DNA from: Sutcliffiella horikoshii
GTDB taxonomy: Bacteria; Bacillota; Bacilli; Bacillales; Bacillaceae_I
Length of the DNA: 64,000 nucleotides
Direction: 5' to 3'
Assembly: GCF_019931755.1 (NCBI RefSeq)
Contig: NZ_CP082918.1
Span: 972,001 to 1,036,000 of the forward strand
A program made the translations under genes and the position numbers. The notes under the pieces are model-generated. The model did no database searches and had not been told where the DNA came from. It saw nothing but the letters and a program-made list of their open reading frames with translations. This document shows positions 23,003-31,468 of the stretch, piece by piece. Within the stretch, counting starts at the first letter, position 1. Each line of letters opens with the position of its first letter.

Positions 23003-23076
23003 GCGGGTGTAGTTTAATGGTAAAACCTCAGCCTTCCAAGCTGATGTCGTGGGTTCGATTCCCATCACCCGCTCCA
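23003..23076 (+). tRNA. tRNA-Gly (TCC)
   Basis: Anticodon TCC in CTTCCAAGC, acceptor GCGGGTG/CACCCGC, CCA encoded. Last tRNA of the operon. Confidence 0.97.
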
Positions 23077-23090
23077 TACATAACTTATCA

Positions 23091-23120
23091 AGACTCTGAC
23101 CTTTGGTTGGGGTCTTTTTT
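23091..23120 (+). terminator. Terminator of the rrn-tRNA operon
   Basis: AGACTCTGACC-TTTG-GTTGGGGTCT hairpin with G-U pairs, followed by TTTTTT. Confidence 0.85.
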
Positions 23121-23156
23121 GCGTCTTTGAAAGTTCAGCTTTTTTATCAATTAATA

Positions 23157-23190
23157 AAAGCCACAGGGCAACTGGTGCTCTGTGGCTTTT
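23157..23190. terminator. Terminator of queG, symmetric
   Basis: AAAAGCCACAG and CTGTGGCTTTT form an 11-bp stem, with A and T runs on the two sides; it faces the rrn operon from the minus strand. Confidence 0.88.
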
Positions 23191-23206
23191 AAACGTGTTG
23201 TTGATT

Positions 23207-24340
23207 CTATTCAGTTAGCATGCCAATTCCTTTTTCAAGTTCTTTTAACACTTCAGGATCTTTTTCCGTTGCTTTATAATTTTGCAGTGATTCTAAAGCT
23301 TGCTTATCACCTATTTTTCCTACTGCCCAGGCTGCTGTTCCTCTTATTACCGGACGAGGATCATTTTTTAATAGACTTAGGAGATCAGGAATAGACGAAG
23401 TATCTTTGTAATGAGCTAGCGCAATAATGGCGTTTCGCTGTATCGGTTTTTTCCCACGCCAGGATCCAGAGATCTTACCAAAGTTCTCTTTAAATTCTCT
23501 GTTGGAGATGGTCAAAAGAGGTTTTAGTTTCGGTTTTACAATTTCAGGATCGGGCTCCATTTCAGGGTGAAGATGAAAGTTTTTGCCTTTATTTTCAGGA
23601 CACACTGTCTGGCAAGTATCACAACCATATAGCCTGTTCCCTAATTTGGTGCGATATTCTTCGGCAAGGAAGCCTTTTGTTTGTGTTAGGAATGCAATGC
23701 ATTTATTGGAATCGAGTTGTCCACCTTGAACGAGTGCACCTGTAGGACAGACTTCCACACATTTATTACAGGTCCCACAGTTGTCTTCTAGTGGTGTATC
23801 TGGTTCAAAGGGTAATGTAGTAATCATTTCTCCTAAATACACATAGGAACCAAATTCAGGCGTTATAATGGCACAGTTTTTTCCGCTCCATCCGATACCT
23901 GCACGTTCAGCAACCGCCCTGTCACTAAGCTCACCGGTATCTACCATCAATTTCATTAGAGCGTCTGGACGTTTTTCTTTTATAAATGCTTCTAGCAAGC
24001 TGAGTTTCTCACGTAAAATATCGTGGTAATCGACTCCCCAAGATGCACGGCAAAATATCCCGCGTCGCTCTTCCCTAGTGCTTCTTGGTGCGTCTTTCAT
24101 TTTGGAAGGATAGGCAAGAGCAATAGCAATGATGCTTTTCGCTTTGGGTACTATGAGCTCAGGGTTAGTGCGTTTTTCTATATCAGGTTCCTCGAATCCT
24201 GATTGATAGTTGAGCTCCTGTTGAGTGATTAGTCTTTCTTTTAGACCAGTGAAGATTCCGGCGCTGGCAAATCCAATCTTATCAATGCCTATTTGTTTAC
24301 TATAGGCGATTACTTCTTCTTTTAATTTTTCCTCATTCAA
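23207..24340 (-). CDS. queG: Epoxyqueuosine reductase QueG
   Basis: I choose the TTG at 24340, 6 nt after AGGAGGTG; it gives 377 residues starting NEEKLKEEVIAYSKQ, in line with the family. The N-terminal cobalamin-binding domain (~1-180) is followed by two 4Fe-4S motifs (CGTCNKCVEVCP and YGCDTCQTVCP, ~185-255) and C-terminal HEAT-like repeats (~300-370). It reduces epoxyqueuosine to queuosine in tRNA anticodons and needs cobalamin, which fits the PduO gene in this window. B. subtilis yhbA lies at the equivalent place. Confidence 0.95.
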   Translation of the reverse strand: MNEEKLKEEVIAYSKQIGIDKIGFASAGIFTGLKERLITQQELNYQSGFEEPDIEKRTNPELIVPKAKSIIAIALAYPSKMKDAPRSTREERRGIFCRASWGVDYHDILREKLSLLEAFIKEKRPDALMKLMVDTGELSDRAVAERAGIGWSGKNCAIITPEFGSYVYLGEMITTLPFEPDTPLEDNCGTCNKCVEVCPTGALVQGGQLDSNKCIAFLTQTKGFLAEEYRTKLGNRLYGCDTCQTVCPENKGKNFHLHPEMEPDPEIVKPKLKPLLTISNREFKENFGKISGSWRGKKPIQRNAIIALAHYKDTSSIPDLLSLLKNDPRPVIRGTAAWAVGKIGDKQALESLQNYKATEKDPEVLKELEKGIGMLTE

Positions 24341-24516
24341 TGTGAACACCTCCTTTATTGTTTTTTTAGCCAACCTATATTTTAACATATTTTTAAGAAG
24401 GATCATTTTGTTTGATATATCTAATTATATCCATTTTGAATCAAAAATCTTGAAGGGAGTATCGAACAAGTTATATGATACAATTACCATAATAATGAAA
24501 AGAAAGGGTGGGCTAG

Positions 24517-25170
24517 ATGAGGGTTTTGGTTGCTGAAAATGTAGCTGGGAAGTTCGGTATCATTTTTTATAAAGATATTACAGTTGGTTCCTCTCCACAG
24601 ATGTTAAAAGGCAGAATCCGCCTTTTCCAAGAATCACTTCACTTGGATTTAGAAGATAAGGATATGAAAGATATTCCCGGGGTGGCCGAGTGGCGTTCTG
24701 TATTCAAGGAAACAGGGACAGATCCATCTAGGTATCGTCCATCTGTCGAGGCGTTGTACCGTAGGGTGAAAAAAGGACAATTCCTACAACCGTTCAATTC
24801 AGCTGTCGATTTGAATAACTTTTTTTCTATGAAATATGAAATACCTTTAGGAATCTATGATGCTGATAAGATTACCGGCGATGTAAGGATTTCGGTGGGT
24901 GACGAGACTGTAAGCTATGAAGGGTTAAATGGACGAGAAATTAAGTTAACTAATATGCTTCACACGAGTGACGAGGCAGGTCCGTTTGGAAGTCCTTTTG
25001 TCGATAGTCGCAGGACGGCCGTCTCAGAGGAGAGCACTACTTCTGCGTTGCATGTTGTGTATTTCAAGCCTTCCATGGAAAGTGGGGAATGTGAAGAAAT
25101 GCTTGCGGCGATTAGCGAGATGTTTCTGCAGGTTCATGGTGGAACGAGTGAGTATTGGGTTTTGGATTAA
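24517..25170 (+). CDS. B3/B4 tRNA-binding domain protein (COG3382)
   Basis: 217 residues. The segment ~55-200 (VFKETGTDPSRYRPSVEAL, PLGIYDADKI, TSDEAGPFGSPFVDS) matches stand-alone B3/4 domains related to the editing module of phenylalanyl-tRNA synthetase beta. Such proteins may edit mischarged tRNA or D-aminoacyl substrates, but function is not settled. AAAGGGTGGG precedes the ATG. Divergent from queG. Confidence 0.82.
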   Translation: MRVLVAENVAGKFGIIFYKDITVGSSPQMLKGRIRLFQESLHLDLEDKDMKDIPGVAEWRSVFKETGTDPSRYRPSVEALYRRVKKGQFLQPFNSAVDLNNFFSMKYEIPLGIYDADKITGDVRISVGDETVSYEGLNGREIKLTNMLHTSDEAGPFGSPFVDSRRTAVSEESTTSALHVVYFKPSMESGECEEMLAAISEMFLQVHGGTSEYWVLD

Positions 25171-25226
25171 AAGTAGGTAATTAGGTTTGCCTGCTTTTTA
25201 CTATATTTATGATGGGAGTGTTGTGG

Positions 25227-26147
25227 ATGGTCTTAGTGTTGAAAGAGCGTAAGGAGCCTAGTGAGCTGAAGTTATTAAGGATGCTGAAGGCGCGCGGGGG
25301 CTTAGTGGATGAAAGTCGCTTTTGGAACTTGGAAAAAGGTTATCGGGGAGAGGTTCTATTTGATAAATGGTTCTCTGCCTTGGATGGCGAGTGGATTGTA
25401 GTGAATGATCTGCTGCTCGAGTATGGAGGCAGTTTGTTTCAAATCGACTCACTTGTGATTGGAGCGGATAGGGTGTACCTTTTTGAAGTGAAGAACTTTG
25501 AAGGTGATTTCTATCTAGATGAAGGAAGGTGGATGTCCATCAGTAATAATGAAATTAAAAATCCCTTGTTACAAATGCAACGGTGTGAAACCGCGTTAAG
25601 ACAACTTCTCAGAAGCCTCGGATTTCAATCCTCCATAGAAGCTACCCTCATTTTTATAAACCCCGAGTTTACCCTCTTTAATTGTTCTCCTAATTTACCT
25701 TTCGTGTTCTGTTCCCAATTAAATCGGTTTTCTAAGAAGTTGTTGAAGCAATCTTCTAGTTCAGCAAGGCTAAATGCACGTCACTCTCGTTTGGCTGAGA
25801 AGTTGTGTGAGCTGCATATGGAGAAGTCGCCGTATGAACGGCTGCCTGAGTATAGGTATGAGGATTTGCGGAAGGGGATTGTTTGTGTTGGGTGTGGGGG
25901 GATGGGGGTTCGGCATGGAAGAAAAATGATAATTTGTAATGAATGTGATTTTAAAGAAGAATATAAAGCATCGGTAATCAGAAGTATTACAGAATTAATG
26001 AGTCTATTCCCTGAAAGACCATTAACTTCGAAAAATATCTTTGAGTGGTGTAATGGATTAGTTACATTAAGATCCATACAACGAATTCTTATAAAAAATT
26101 TTTCTTTAGAGGGATTTGGTCGATCTTCGCACTATATAAAATTATAA
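25227..26147 (+). CDS. NERD domain protein with C-terminal zinc ribbon
   Basis: The start at 25227 follows GGGAG by 8 nt; an ATG at 25209 has no ribosome-binding site. The 306-residue protein has an N-terminal NERD (nuclease-related) domain (~35-160). KGYRGEVLFDKW, the QIDSLVIG aspartate and the FEVKNFEGD Glu-x-Lys are the conserved nuclease-like residues. A CVGCGG...CNEC four-cysteine ribbon (~220-245) and a helix-turn-helix-like C-terminus (~260-300) follow. Probably acts on DNA or RNA; role unknown. It sits just before the tandem-repeat arrays, and its last third is richer in AT. Confidence 0.8.
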   Translation: MVLVLKERKEPSELKLLRMLKARGGLVDESRFWNLEKGYRGEVLFDKWFSALDGEWIVVNDLLLEYGGSLFQIDSLVIGADRVYLFEVKNFEGDFYLDEGRWMSISNNEIKNPLLQMQRCETALRQLLRSLGFQSSIEATLIFINPEFTLFNCSPNLPFVFCSQLNRFSKKLLKQSSSSARLNARHSRLAEKLCELHMEKSPYERLPEYRYEDLRKGIVCVGCGGMGVRHGRKMIICNECDFKEEYKASVIRSITELMSLFPERPLTSKNIFEWCNGLVTLRSIQRILIKNFSLEGFGRSSHYIKL

Positions 26148-26189
26148 TATATTTCTTGATGCTCTTTAGAGTAGAGGTAACGGCTAACG

Positions 26190-26546
26190 ATGACAGAAAC
26201 ACTTAAAGTAGAGGAACTCTGTCTTCGTAGGGGCAGAACGATGACAGAACTTCAAAAGAGAAAGGAACTTTGTCATCATAGAGACAGAACGATGCCAAAA
26301 CTTCAGAAACGAAAGGAACTTTGTCATCGTAGAGGCGGAACGATGACAGAACTTCAAAAAAGAGAGGAACTTTGTCATCGTAAGGGCGGAACAATGCCAG
26401 AACTTCAGAAACGAAAGGAACTTTGTCATCGTAGAGGCGGAACAATGCCAGAACTTCAGAAACGAAAGGAACTTTGTCATCGTAGAGGCAGAACGATGCC
26501 AGAACTTCATAAGAGAGAGGAACTTTGTCATCGTAGAGGTTGAATA
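26190..26546 (+). repeat. 51-bp tandem repeat array, seven copies
   Basis: Seven contiguous units of exactly 51 bp with few substitutions and no indels. Because 51 is divisible by 3, frames stay open on both strands. The plus-strand frame starts at ATG 26190 after a weak GAGG and gives 118 residues of a 17-residue repeat (consensus TMPELQKRKELCHRRGG), ending at 26546. Between copies, CAA/CAG, AAG/AAA, AGA/CGA and ACG/ACA changes are silent in this frame, which hints at coding but is not decisive: a minus-strand frame tolerates most of them too. Confidence 0.85.
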
Positions 26547-26562
26547 GTACCATAACTCCCCC

Positions 26563-26847
26563 AACAAAGATCCAAGTGCAACCCCAGTTACCCAAAACCT
26601 TTTAACAAAGACCCAAGTGCAACCCCCAGTTACCCAAAACCTTTTAACAAAGACCCAAGTGCAACCCCCAGTTACCCAAAACCTTTTAACAAAGATCCAA
26701 GTACAACCCCAGTTACCCAAAACCTTTAACAAAGTCCCAAGTGCAACCCCCAGTTACCCAAAACCTTTTAACAAAAATCCAAGTGCAACCCGAGTTACCC
26801 AAAACCTTTCAACAAAGATTCAACCCAAAACCAAGTTCCCCAAAACC
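26563..26847. repeat. 40-42-bp tandem repeat array, about seven copies
   Basis: Units at 26563, 26604, 26646, 26688, 26728, 26770 and a decayed one at 26811. Each starts AACAAAGAYCCAAGTGCAAC and continues CCCCAGTTACCC then AAAACCTTTT. Lengths of 41, 42, 42, 40, 42 and 41 bp break any reading frame, so this array is probably non-coding. It directly abuts the 51-bp array and leads into an A/C-rich, G-poor tract up to the next gene. Confidence 0.88.
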
Positions 26848-26945
26848 GCTACCCCAAAAAAAAATCCAAAATCCCTCACACAAATTCCAAGCCCCCCACA
26901 TAAACATATCTACAAGGACCATTACCCAGAGAGAGGGGCAAGCCT

Positions 26946-27836
26946 ATGAGGGAAAAGCTGAGAGCACATATTCAAGACCGTCTTGATACTTATGTCTACA
27001 AAAGCAAGCAAACGAGCAGAACAATAATGAACGATGTCACCATAAAACAAAAACAAGAAGCACATAAGCGTAGAGGTGCGGAGATAGTTAAGTGCAGTGC
27101 GACGGCGAGGATTCATTCGATTCATGAGGATGAAAAACAGCGGGAGGCCACTGTTTTTTACGAGATTCACATTCGGTATTTAATAAAGCAAAGGGAAAAA
27201 TTGTATCTAGAGGAAGAAGCAGATCAGCGTTATTCTGAATGGATTGATGGTGAACTCATACAAGATTTCTCCATTCAGGATGAGGGGGATCGGACTTCAG
27301 CTCGTTTCATTCCGCCACAAGAGGAGGAGGAAGAGCAACAGCCATTGCGATTCAAATATAGTCGGGTGGAAGCAGTCAGGTATGCGGAGCAATATTGGAA
27401 CAGTTATAATCCTCAGTTTAAGAAGTTTGAGGTGAATTGTACAAATTATATTTCGCAGTGTTTGTATGCTGGCGGGGCACCGATGGTCGGTTATCCGAAG
27501 AAGTCTGGTGGATGGTGGATGCGGAATAATGATTGGAGCTACACGTGGGCAGTAGCTCATGCGTTGAGGTGGTATTTGCCTAGTGCCAAGCAGGGACTTA
27601 AGGCGAAAGAAGTGCCAAGTGCCTCAAAGCTGATGCCGGGTGATGTGATTTGTTATGATTTTGAGGGGGACGGTCGCTTTGATCATAATACGATCGTGGT
27701 CGCAAAGGATGAGAATGGGGAGCCATTAGTGAATGCCAACACTTATAACTCGCGGATGAGATATTGGAAGTACGAGGATTCCACAGCTTATACGCCTAAC
27801 ATTAAATATAAATTTTTCCACGTCCAAGACCGTTAG
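26946..27836 (+). CDS. Putative amidase-domain (Amidase_6) protein, YhbB-like
   Basis: 296 residues without signal peptide. The C-terminal half (~140-296) is an NlpC/P60-like Amidase_6 domain: NCTNYISQCLYAGG holds the likely catalytic cysteine, and FDHNTIVV the histidine. The N-terminal half (~1-130) is charged and beta-rich, as in B. subtilis YhbB, which lies between queG and cspR just as here. GAGAGGGGC precedes the ATG. Probably cleaves a peptide or peptidoglycan amide bond; the substrate is unknown. Its leader lies at the end of the A/C-rich tract. Confidence 0.83.
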   Translation: MREKLRAHIQDRLDTYVYKSKQTSRTIMNDVTIKQKQEAHKRRGAEIVKCSATARIHSIHEDEKQREATVFYEIHIRYLIKQREKLYLEEEADQRYSEWIDGELIQDFSIQDEGDRTSARFIPPQEEEEEQQPLRFKYSRVEAVRYAEQYWNSYNPQFKKFEVNCTNYISQCLYAGGAPMVGYPKKSGGWWMRNNDWSYTWAVAHALRWYLPSAKQGLKAKEVPSASKLMPGDVICYDFEGDGRFDHNTIVVAKDENGEPLVNANTYNSRMRYWKYEDSTAYTPNIKYKFFHVQDR

Positions 27837-27911
27837 TAGATACTTGATTCCATTACGATAAAAAGGTATTGTTGTATAGGATGAAAGTGAAAGAAATACG
27901 AGGTGACGATT

Positions 27912-28403
27912 GTGGGATTACATGTGGTATTATATCAGCCAGAGATTCCAGCTAATACAGGAAATATTGCTAGAACTTGTGCAGCTACGAACACAACATT
28001 GCATTTGATCAGGCCGCTTGGCTTTTCGACGGACGATAAGATGTTGAAGCGTGCCGGGCTTGATTATTGGGAATTTGTTAATGTGGTTTATTATGATTCT
28101 TTGGATGAGTTGTTTGAAAAAAATAAAGAAGCGGAATTCTTCTATATTACAAAGTTTGGGATGAAGCCGCATACTTCATTTGATTATAGCAAATTGGATA
28201 AGGACTATTTCTTTGTGTTTGGAAGAGAGACGACAGGTTTACCAAAGGATTTGATTCAGAGTAATTTGGATCAATGTTTGCGTTTGCCGATGACGAAGAA
28301 TGTAAGGTCGTTGAATTTGTCCAATACTGCAGCGATATTAATATATGAAGCTTTGCGTCAACAGGACTATCCGAATCTTTCTATCGAGTTTCCGGAAGAA
28401 TAA
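27912..28403 (+). CDS. trmL: tRNA (cytidine/uridine-34-2'-O)-methyltransferase TrmL
   Basis: The GTG at 27912 follows GAGGTGA by 5 nt and gives 163 residues starting GLHVVLYQPEIPANTGNIAR, as in B. subtilis CspR; an upstream GTG at 27903 has poorer spacing. SPOUT-fold motifs are visible: NTGNIARTCAAT at the N-terminus, FGRETTGLP in the middle and the LNLSNTAAILIYEALRQ knot at the C-terminus. It methylates the ribose at wobble position 34 of tRNA-Leu species. Confidence 0.95.
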   Translation: MGLHVVLYQPEIPANTGNIARTCAATNTTLHLIRPLGFSTDDKMLKRAGLDYWEFVNVVYYDSLDELFEKNKEAEFFYITKFGMKPHTSFDYSKLDKDYFFVFGRETTGLPKDLIQSNLDQCLRLPMTKNVRSLNLSNTAAILIYEALRQQDYPNLSIEFPEE

Positions 28404-28404
28404 A

Positions 28405-28456
28405 GAGAAGCCCTCCACCTTTCAAGGAATAGTTGAAAGGTGGAGGGCTTCTTTAT
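28405..28456. terminator. Strong bidirectional terminator after trmL
   Basis: An 18-bp perfect stem (GAAGCCCTCCACC... / ...GGTGGAGGGCTTC) closes on a 9-nt loop and is followed by CTTTATTT; serves trmL and the small minus-strand gene. Confidence 0.92.
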
Positions 28457-28466
28457 TTATGCAATG

Positions 28467-28568
28467 TTACTTTTTACGTGTACCTGGGCGTTCGTTATAG
28501 CCAGCAGTGAAGATTGCTGTTAGGAATGCAAGACATACGCCTAAGATTAAGAATCCAGATGTACCCAT
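28467..28568 (-). CDS. Hypothetical 33-residue small membrane protein
   Basis: Strong ribosome-binding site AAGGAGGA 8-9 nt before the ATG. The product MGTSGFLILGVCLAFLTAIF plus TAGYNERPGTRKK is one membrane helix with a short basic cytosolic tail. Such single-helix proteins often serve as subunits of membrane complexes, but I do not recognise this one. The terminator at 28405-28456 lies just beyond its stop. Confidence 0.7.
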   Translation of the reverse strand: MGTSGFLILGVCLAFLTAIFTAGYNERPGTRKK

Positions 28569-28690
28569 GTTTGGTTCCTCCTTATGTAGGTTTAGTTCAT
28601 GTAAGCATACTATCTATATTATAGCCCAATGGACGAGTTATGTGAATGAAATCTGTGGATAATTTTTGACAGTGTTACTTTAACTCCCTG

Positions 28691-29032
28691 TTACCTTCCG
28701 TTCCAGGTGTTCGCTTTCCGAGGGGCGATGTTTGAGCCTCGTCACGACGCTTGAGGCCACTGAGAAAGTCTTTGATTTTAGATGTTATTTAGACACCGCT
28801 GTTGATTTCCGCAAATGGCTTCGCTTTCCTAGGGGCGCTGCTGGAGCCTCCTCGGCTTCGCCTGTGGGGTCTCCACCTAGCGCTATCTCCCTCAGGAGTC
28901 TTCGCCATTTGCTCCTATCAACAGCTAGAAATCACTTAATACATGAGATTTCAGTTTTACAGTGGCCTCCTGCGTTGCGGGGTCTCAACCTACCGCTACC
29001 TCCCTCCGGAGTCTCACACCTTGCACTACAGG
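28691..29032 (+). repeat. Nested GC-rich intergenic repeat elements, copies 3 and 4
   Basis: A complete copy of the element (28796-28926; TGTTGATTTCCGC ... TATCAACAG ends) sits between two half-elements, 28691-28760 (5' half, TTCCGTTCCAGGTGTTCGC) and 28957-29032 (3' half, GCGGGGTCTCAACCT). GAGGCCACTG at ~28753 and CAGTGGCCTC at ~28961 form an inverted repeat around the inner copy, so one copy appears inserted in another. Confidence 0.75.
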
Positions 29033-29084
29033 AAACAGGGGAGAGTTTCAAAATCAATTATGTTAGAGGAGCAGTTTAAAAAAA

Positions 29085-29113
29085 GCATGTTTCACTCCCA
29101 CGGCGCATAGAGT
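29085..29113 (+). promoter_or_regulatory. Possible sigma-E promoter of prkA
   Basis: GCATGTT (29085-29091), 14-nt spacer, CATAGAGT (29106-29113) resembles the sigma-E consensus (KCATATT, 13-15 nt, CATACANT). In B. subtilis prkA is in the sigma-E regulon, which supports the reading. Confidence 0.45.
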
Positions 29114-29166
29114 ATATTAATCACGCAATCACGACTCTTGAAGCTGTAATAAAAGGGGAGGTCCTT

Positions 29167-31062
29167 ATGGATATTTTACGTAAAATTGAAAAGTATCGGG
29201 AAGAAGAACAGAGGCTGAAGTGGGAAGGAACCTTCGGGCAGTACTTGGAGATTTTGAAAGAAGAACCATGGGTAGCTCAATCCGCACATTCACGGGTTTA
29301 CAATATGATTAAAGATGCTGGGGTAGAAGAGGTCAATGGCCAGCGGAAGTATAAATTCTTTAGCAATGCCCTTTTTGGTTTAGAAGAAGCGTTGGAGCGG
29401 TTGGTGGAGGAGTATTTCCATCCGGCTGCAAAAAGATTGGATGTTAGAAAGAGGATCTTATTATTAATGGGGCCTGTAAGTGGAGGGAAATCCACGCTGG
29501 TCACCATCCTTAAACGCGGACTTGAGCAGTACACTCATACGAATAGAGGAGCGGTATATGCCATAAAGGGATGCCCGATGCATGAAGATCCGCTTCATCT
29601 AATTCCGCATCATTTGAGAGAAGATTTTCATAATGAGTATGGAGTTAGAATTGAAGGAAATCTGTCGCCGTTAAATATGATGAGGCTTGAAAAGGAATAT
29701 GGAGGCAGAATTGAAGATGTGCTGGTGGAGCGTATTTTCCTGTCAGAGAATCAACGTGTAGGGATTGGAACATTCAGTCCGTCTGATCCGAAATCACAGG
29801 ACATTGCGGACTTGACCGGAAGCATCGACTTCTCGACCATCGCGGAGTTCGGTTCTGAGTCTGACCCCCGTGCATACCGTTTTGACGGGGAGCTGAACAA
29901 GGCGAACCGTGGGATGATGGAGTTCCAGGAGATGCTGAAATGTGATGAGAAATTCTTGTGGCATCTATTATCCTTAACGCAGGAAGGTAATTTTAAAGCA
30001 GGACGATTCGCGTTGATCAGTGCGGATGAGCTTATTGTCGCGCATACGAATGAAACGGAGTATCGCTCCTTCATTTCTAATAAAAAGAATGAAGCCTTGC
30101 ATTCGCGTATTATCGTGATGCCGGTTCCATATAACTTAAGACTTTCTGAGGAAGAAAGAATTTATGAAAAGATGATTAATGAGAGTGATGTGGCAAATGT
30201 CCATATTGCACCACATACGCTTAGAGTGGCTGCGATGTTCACAATTCTCACTAGACTGAAAGAAGCCAAACGTGGCGATATCGACCTTGTGAAGAAAATG
30301 CGCTTGTATGATGGAGAATCTGTGGAAGGCTTCAACTCTGTGGATGTTCAGGAGCTCAAGAAAGAGTATGGTGATGAGGGAATGAGCGGGATTGATCCAC
30401 GTTATGTAATTAACAGAATCTCGTCCACCATTATTCGCAAAGAAATTCCGTCCATCAATGCGCTTGATGTTCTGCGTTCTTTAAAAGAAGGGCTGGATCA
30501 GCATGCTTCCATATCCAATGAAGATAGAGAGAGATTCTTAAACTTCATTTCTGTTGCTAGAAAAGAATATGATAATATTGCCAAAAAGGAAGTACAGAAA
30601 GCATTTGTGTACTCGTATGAAGAGTCTGCGAAAACATTGATGGATAACTATCTGGATAATGTCGAGGCATATTGTAATAAGGCGAAGCTCAGAGACCCTC
30701 TTACTGGAGAAGAGATGAGTGCTGATGAGAAATTGATGCGTTCCATTGAGGAGCAAATTGGTATCTCTGAAAATGCGAAGAAGGCATTTCGTGAAGAAAT
30801 CTTAATCAGAATTTCCGCTTATGCGCGCAAAGGTAAGCGATTTGACTACAACTCCCATGAGCGCTTAAGAGAAGCAATCCAGAAGAAGCTGTTTGCAGAT
30901 CTGAAGGATGTTGTGAAGATTACGACCTCTTCCAAAACCCCTGATGAAACTCAGCTTAAGAAAATAAATGAAGTGGTGGCCCGCTTGGTTGATGAGCATG
31001 GTTATAACTCCACTTCAGCAAATGATCTATTAAGATATGTAGGAAGTTTATTAAATAGGTAA
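29167..31062 (+). CDS. prkA: PrkA family serine kinase / AAA+ protein
   Basis: 631 residues. N-terminal AAA+ PrkA domain (~20-390) with Walker A GPVSGGKSTL (~102-111) and a C-terminal PrkA domain (~430-630), the full family layout. Described first as a serine protein kinase and more recently as a Lon-like AAA+ protease in B. subtilis; it affects sporulation. AAAGGGGAGG precedes the ATG. prkA and yhbH flank a small gene here, and in B. subtilis they are neighbours and act in sporulation. Confidence 0.95.
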   Translation: MDILRKIEKYREEEQRLKWEGTFGQYLEILKEEPWVAQSAHSRVYNMIKDAGVEEVNGQRKYKFFSNALFGLEEALERLVEEYFHPAAKRLDVRKRILLLMGPVSGGKSTLVTILKRGLEQYTHTNRGAVYAIKGCPMHEDPLHLIPHHLREDFHNEYGVRIEGNLSPLNMMRLEKEYGGRIEDVLVERIFLSENQRVGIGTFSPSDPKSQDIADLTGSIDFSTIAEFGSESDPRAYRFDGELNKANRGMMEFQEMLKCDEKFLWHLLSLTQEGNFKAGRFALISADELIVAHTNETEYRSFISNKKNEALHSRIIVMPVPYNLRLSEEERIYEKMINESDVANVHIAPHTLRVAAMFTILTRLKEAKRGDIDLVKKMRLYDGESVEGFNSVDVQELKKEYGDEGMSGIDPRYVINRISSTIIRKEIPSINALDVLRSLKEGLDQHASISNEDRERFLNFISVARKEYDNIAKKEVQKAFVYSYEESAKTLMDNYLDNVEAYCNKAKLRDPLTGEEMSADEKLMRSIEEQIGISENAKKAFREEILIRISAYARKGKRFDYNSHERLREAIQKKLFADLKDVVKITTSSKTPDETQLKKINEVVARLVDEHGYNSTSANDLLRYVGSLLNR

Positions 31063-31069
31063 CAGCTTA

Positions 31070-31098
31070 GCAGCGGTGGTCATTCCCGCTGCTTTTTT
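31070..31098 (+). terminator. Terminator of prkA
   Basis: GCAGCGG...CCCGCTGC stem followed by TTTTTT, 8 bp after the stop. Confidence 0.85.
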
Positions 31099-31156
31099 CC
31101 ATGTATAGGTTTGTAAATTCAAAATAAGGGGAAATTATTAGTAAGAGGTGATTACA

Positions 31157-31312
31157 ATGAGTAAAGAAAAAACCTATGAAAATACAATGGCGCCAAATGA
31201 AAAAGAAATGGAAAAGCTTGCAAAGGAAATGGAGCAGCTGAAGGAAAATAAAACCGATAGAGAGCGCAGTCCTAAGCAGCATAAAAACAACCAGAAAAAT
31301 GAAAAAGAGTAA
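31157..31312 (+). CDS. Hypothetical 51-residue highly charged protein
   Basis: AAGAGGTGATTACA precedes the ATG. The product (MSKEKTYENTMAPNEKEMEK...KNEKE) is rich in Lys, Glu and Asn, with a short helical, coiled-coil-like stretch (~14-30) and no membrane segment. Its own terminator follows. It resembles the small charged proteins often found in spore-forming bacteria, but I cannot assign it. Confidence 0.65.
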   Translation: MSKEKTYENTMAPNEKEMEKLAKEMEQLKENKTDRERSPKQHKNNQKNEKE

Positions 31313-31316
31313 TCAT

Positions 31317-31346
31317 ACCTTCCAGTAATTTTGGGAGGTTTTTTTA
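31317..31346 (+). terminator. Terminator of the 51-residue gene
   Basis: ACCTTCC and GGGAGGT stem (one G-U) followed by seven T. Confidence 0.8.
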
Positions 31347-31468
31347 TTGTATATAATGATATACATCGTATAGTACGACCCTCTTGCCGCATAAAATTAT
31401 TATTACTAACGAATCGTTACACGCTTGTCTCATTTAAAGGATTGTGCGCCTAATTATCTAAATAATCT

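Noticed and set aside
26184..26732. 182-codon minus-strand frame through both tandem arrays
   Set aside because: It exists because the units happen to stay open; the second array varies by 1-2 bp so the frame is kept by chance only, and no ribosome-binding site is seen.
26190..26847. CRISPR array
   Set aside because: Units are contiguous without unique spacers, are diverged, and no cas genes are near.
28732..29079. 115-codon plus-strand frame
   Set aside because: It lies wholly in the nested GC-rich repeat elements; high GC simply reduces stops.
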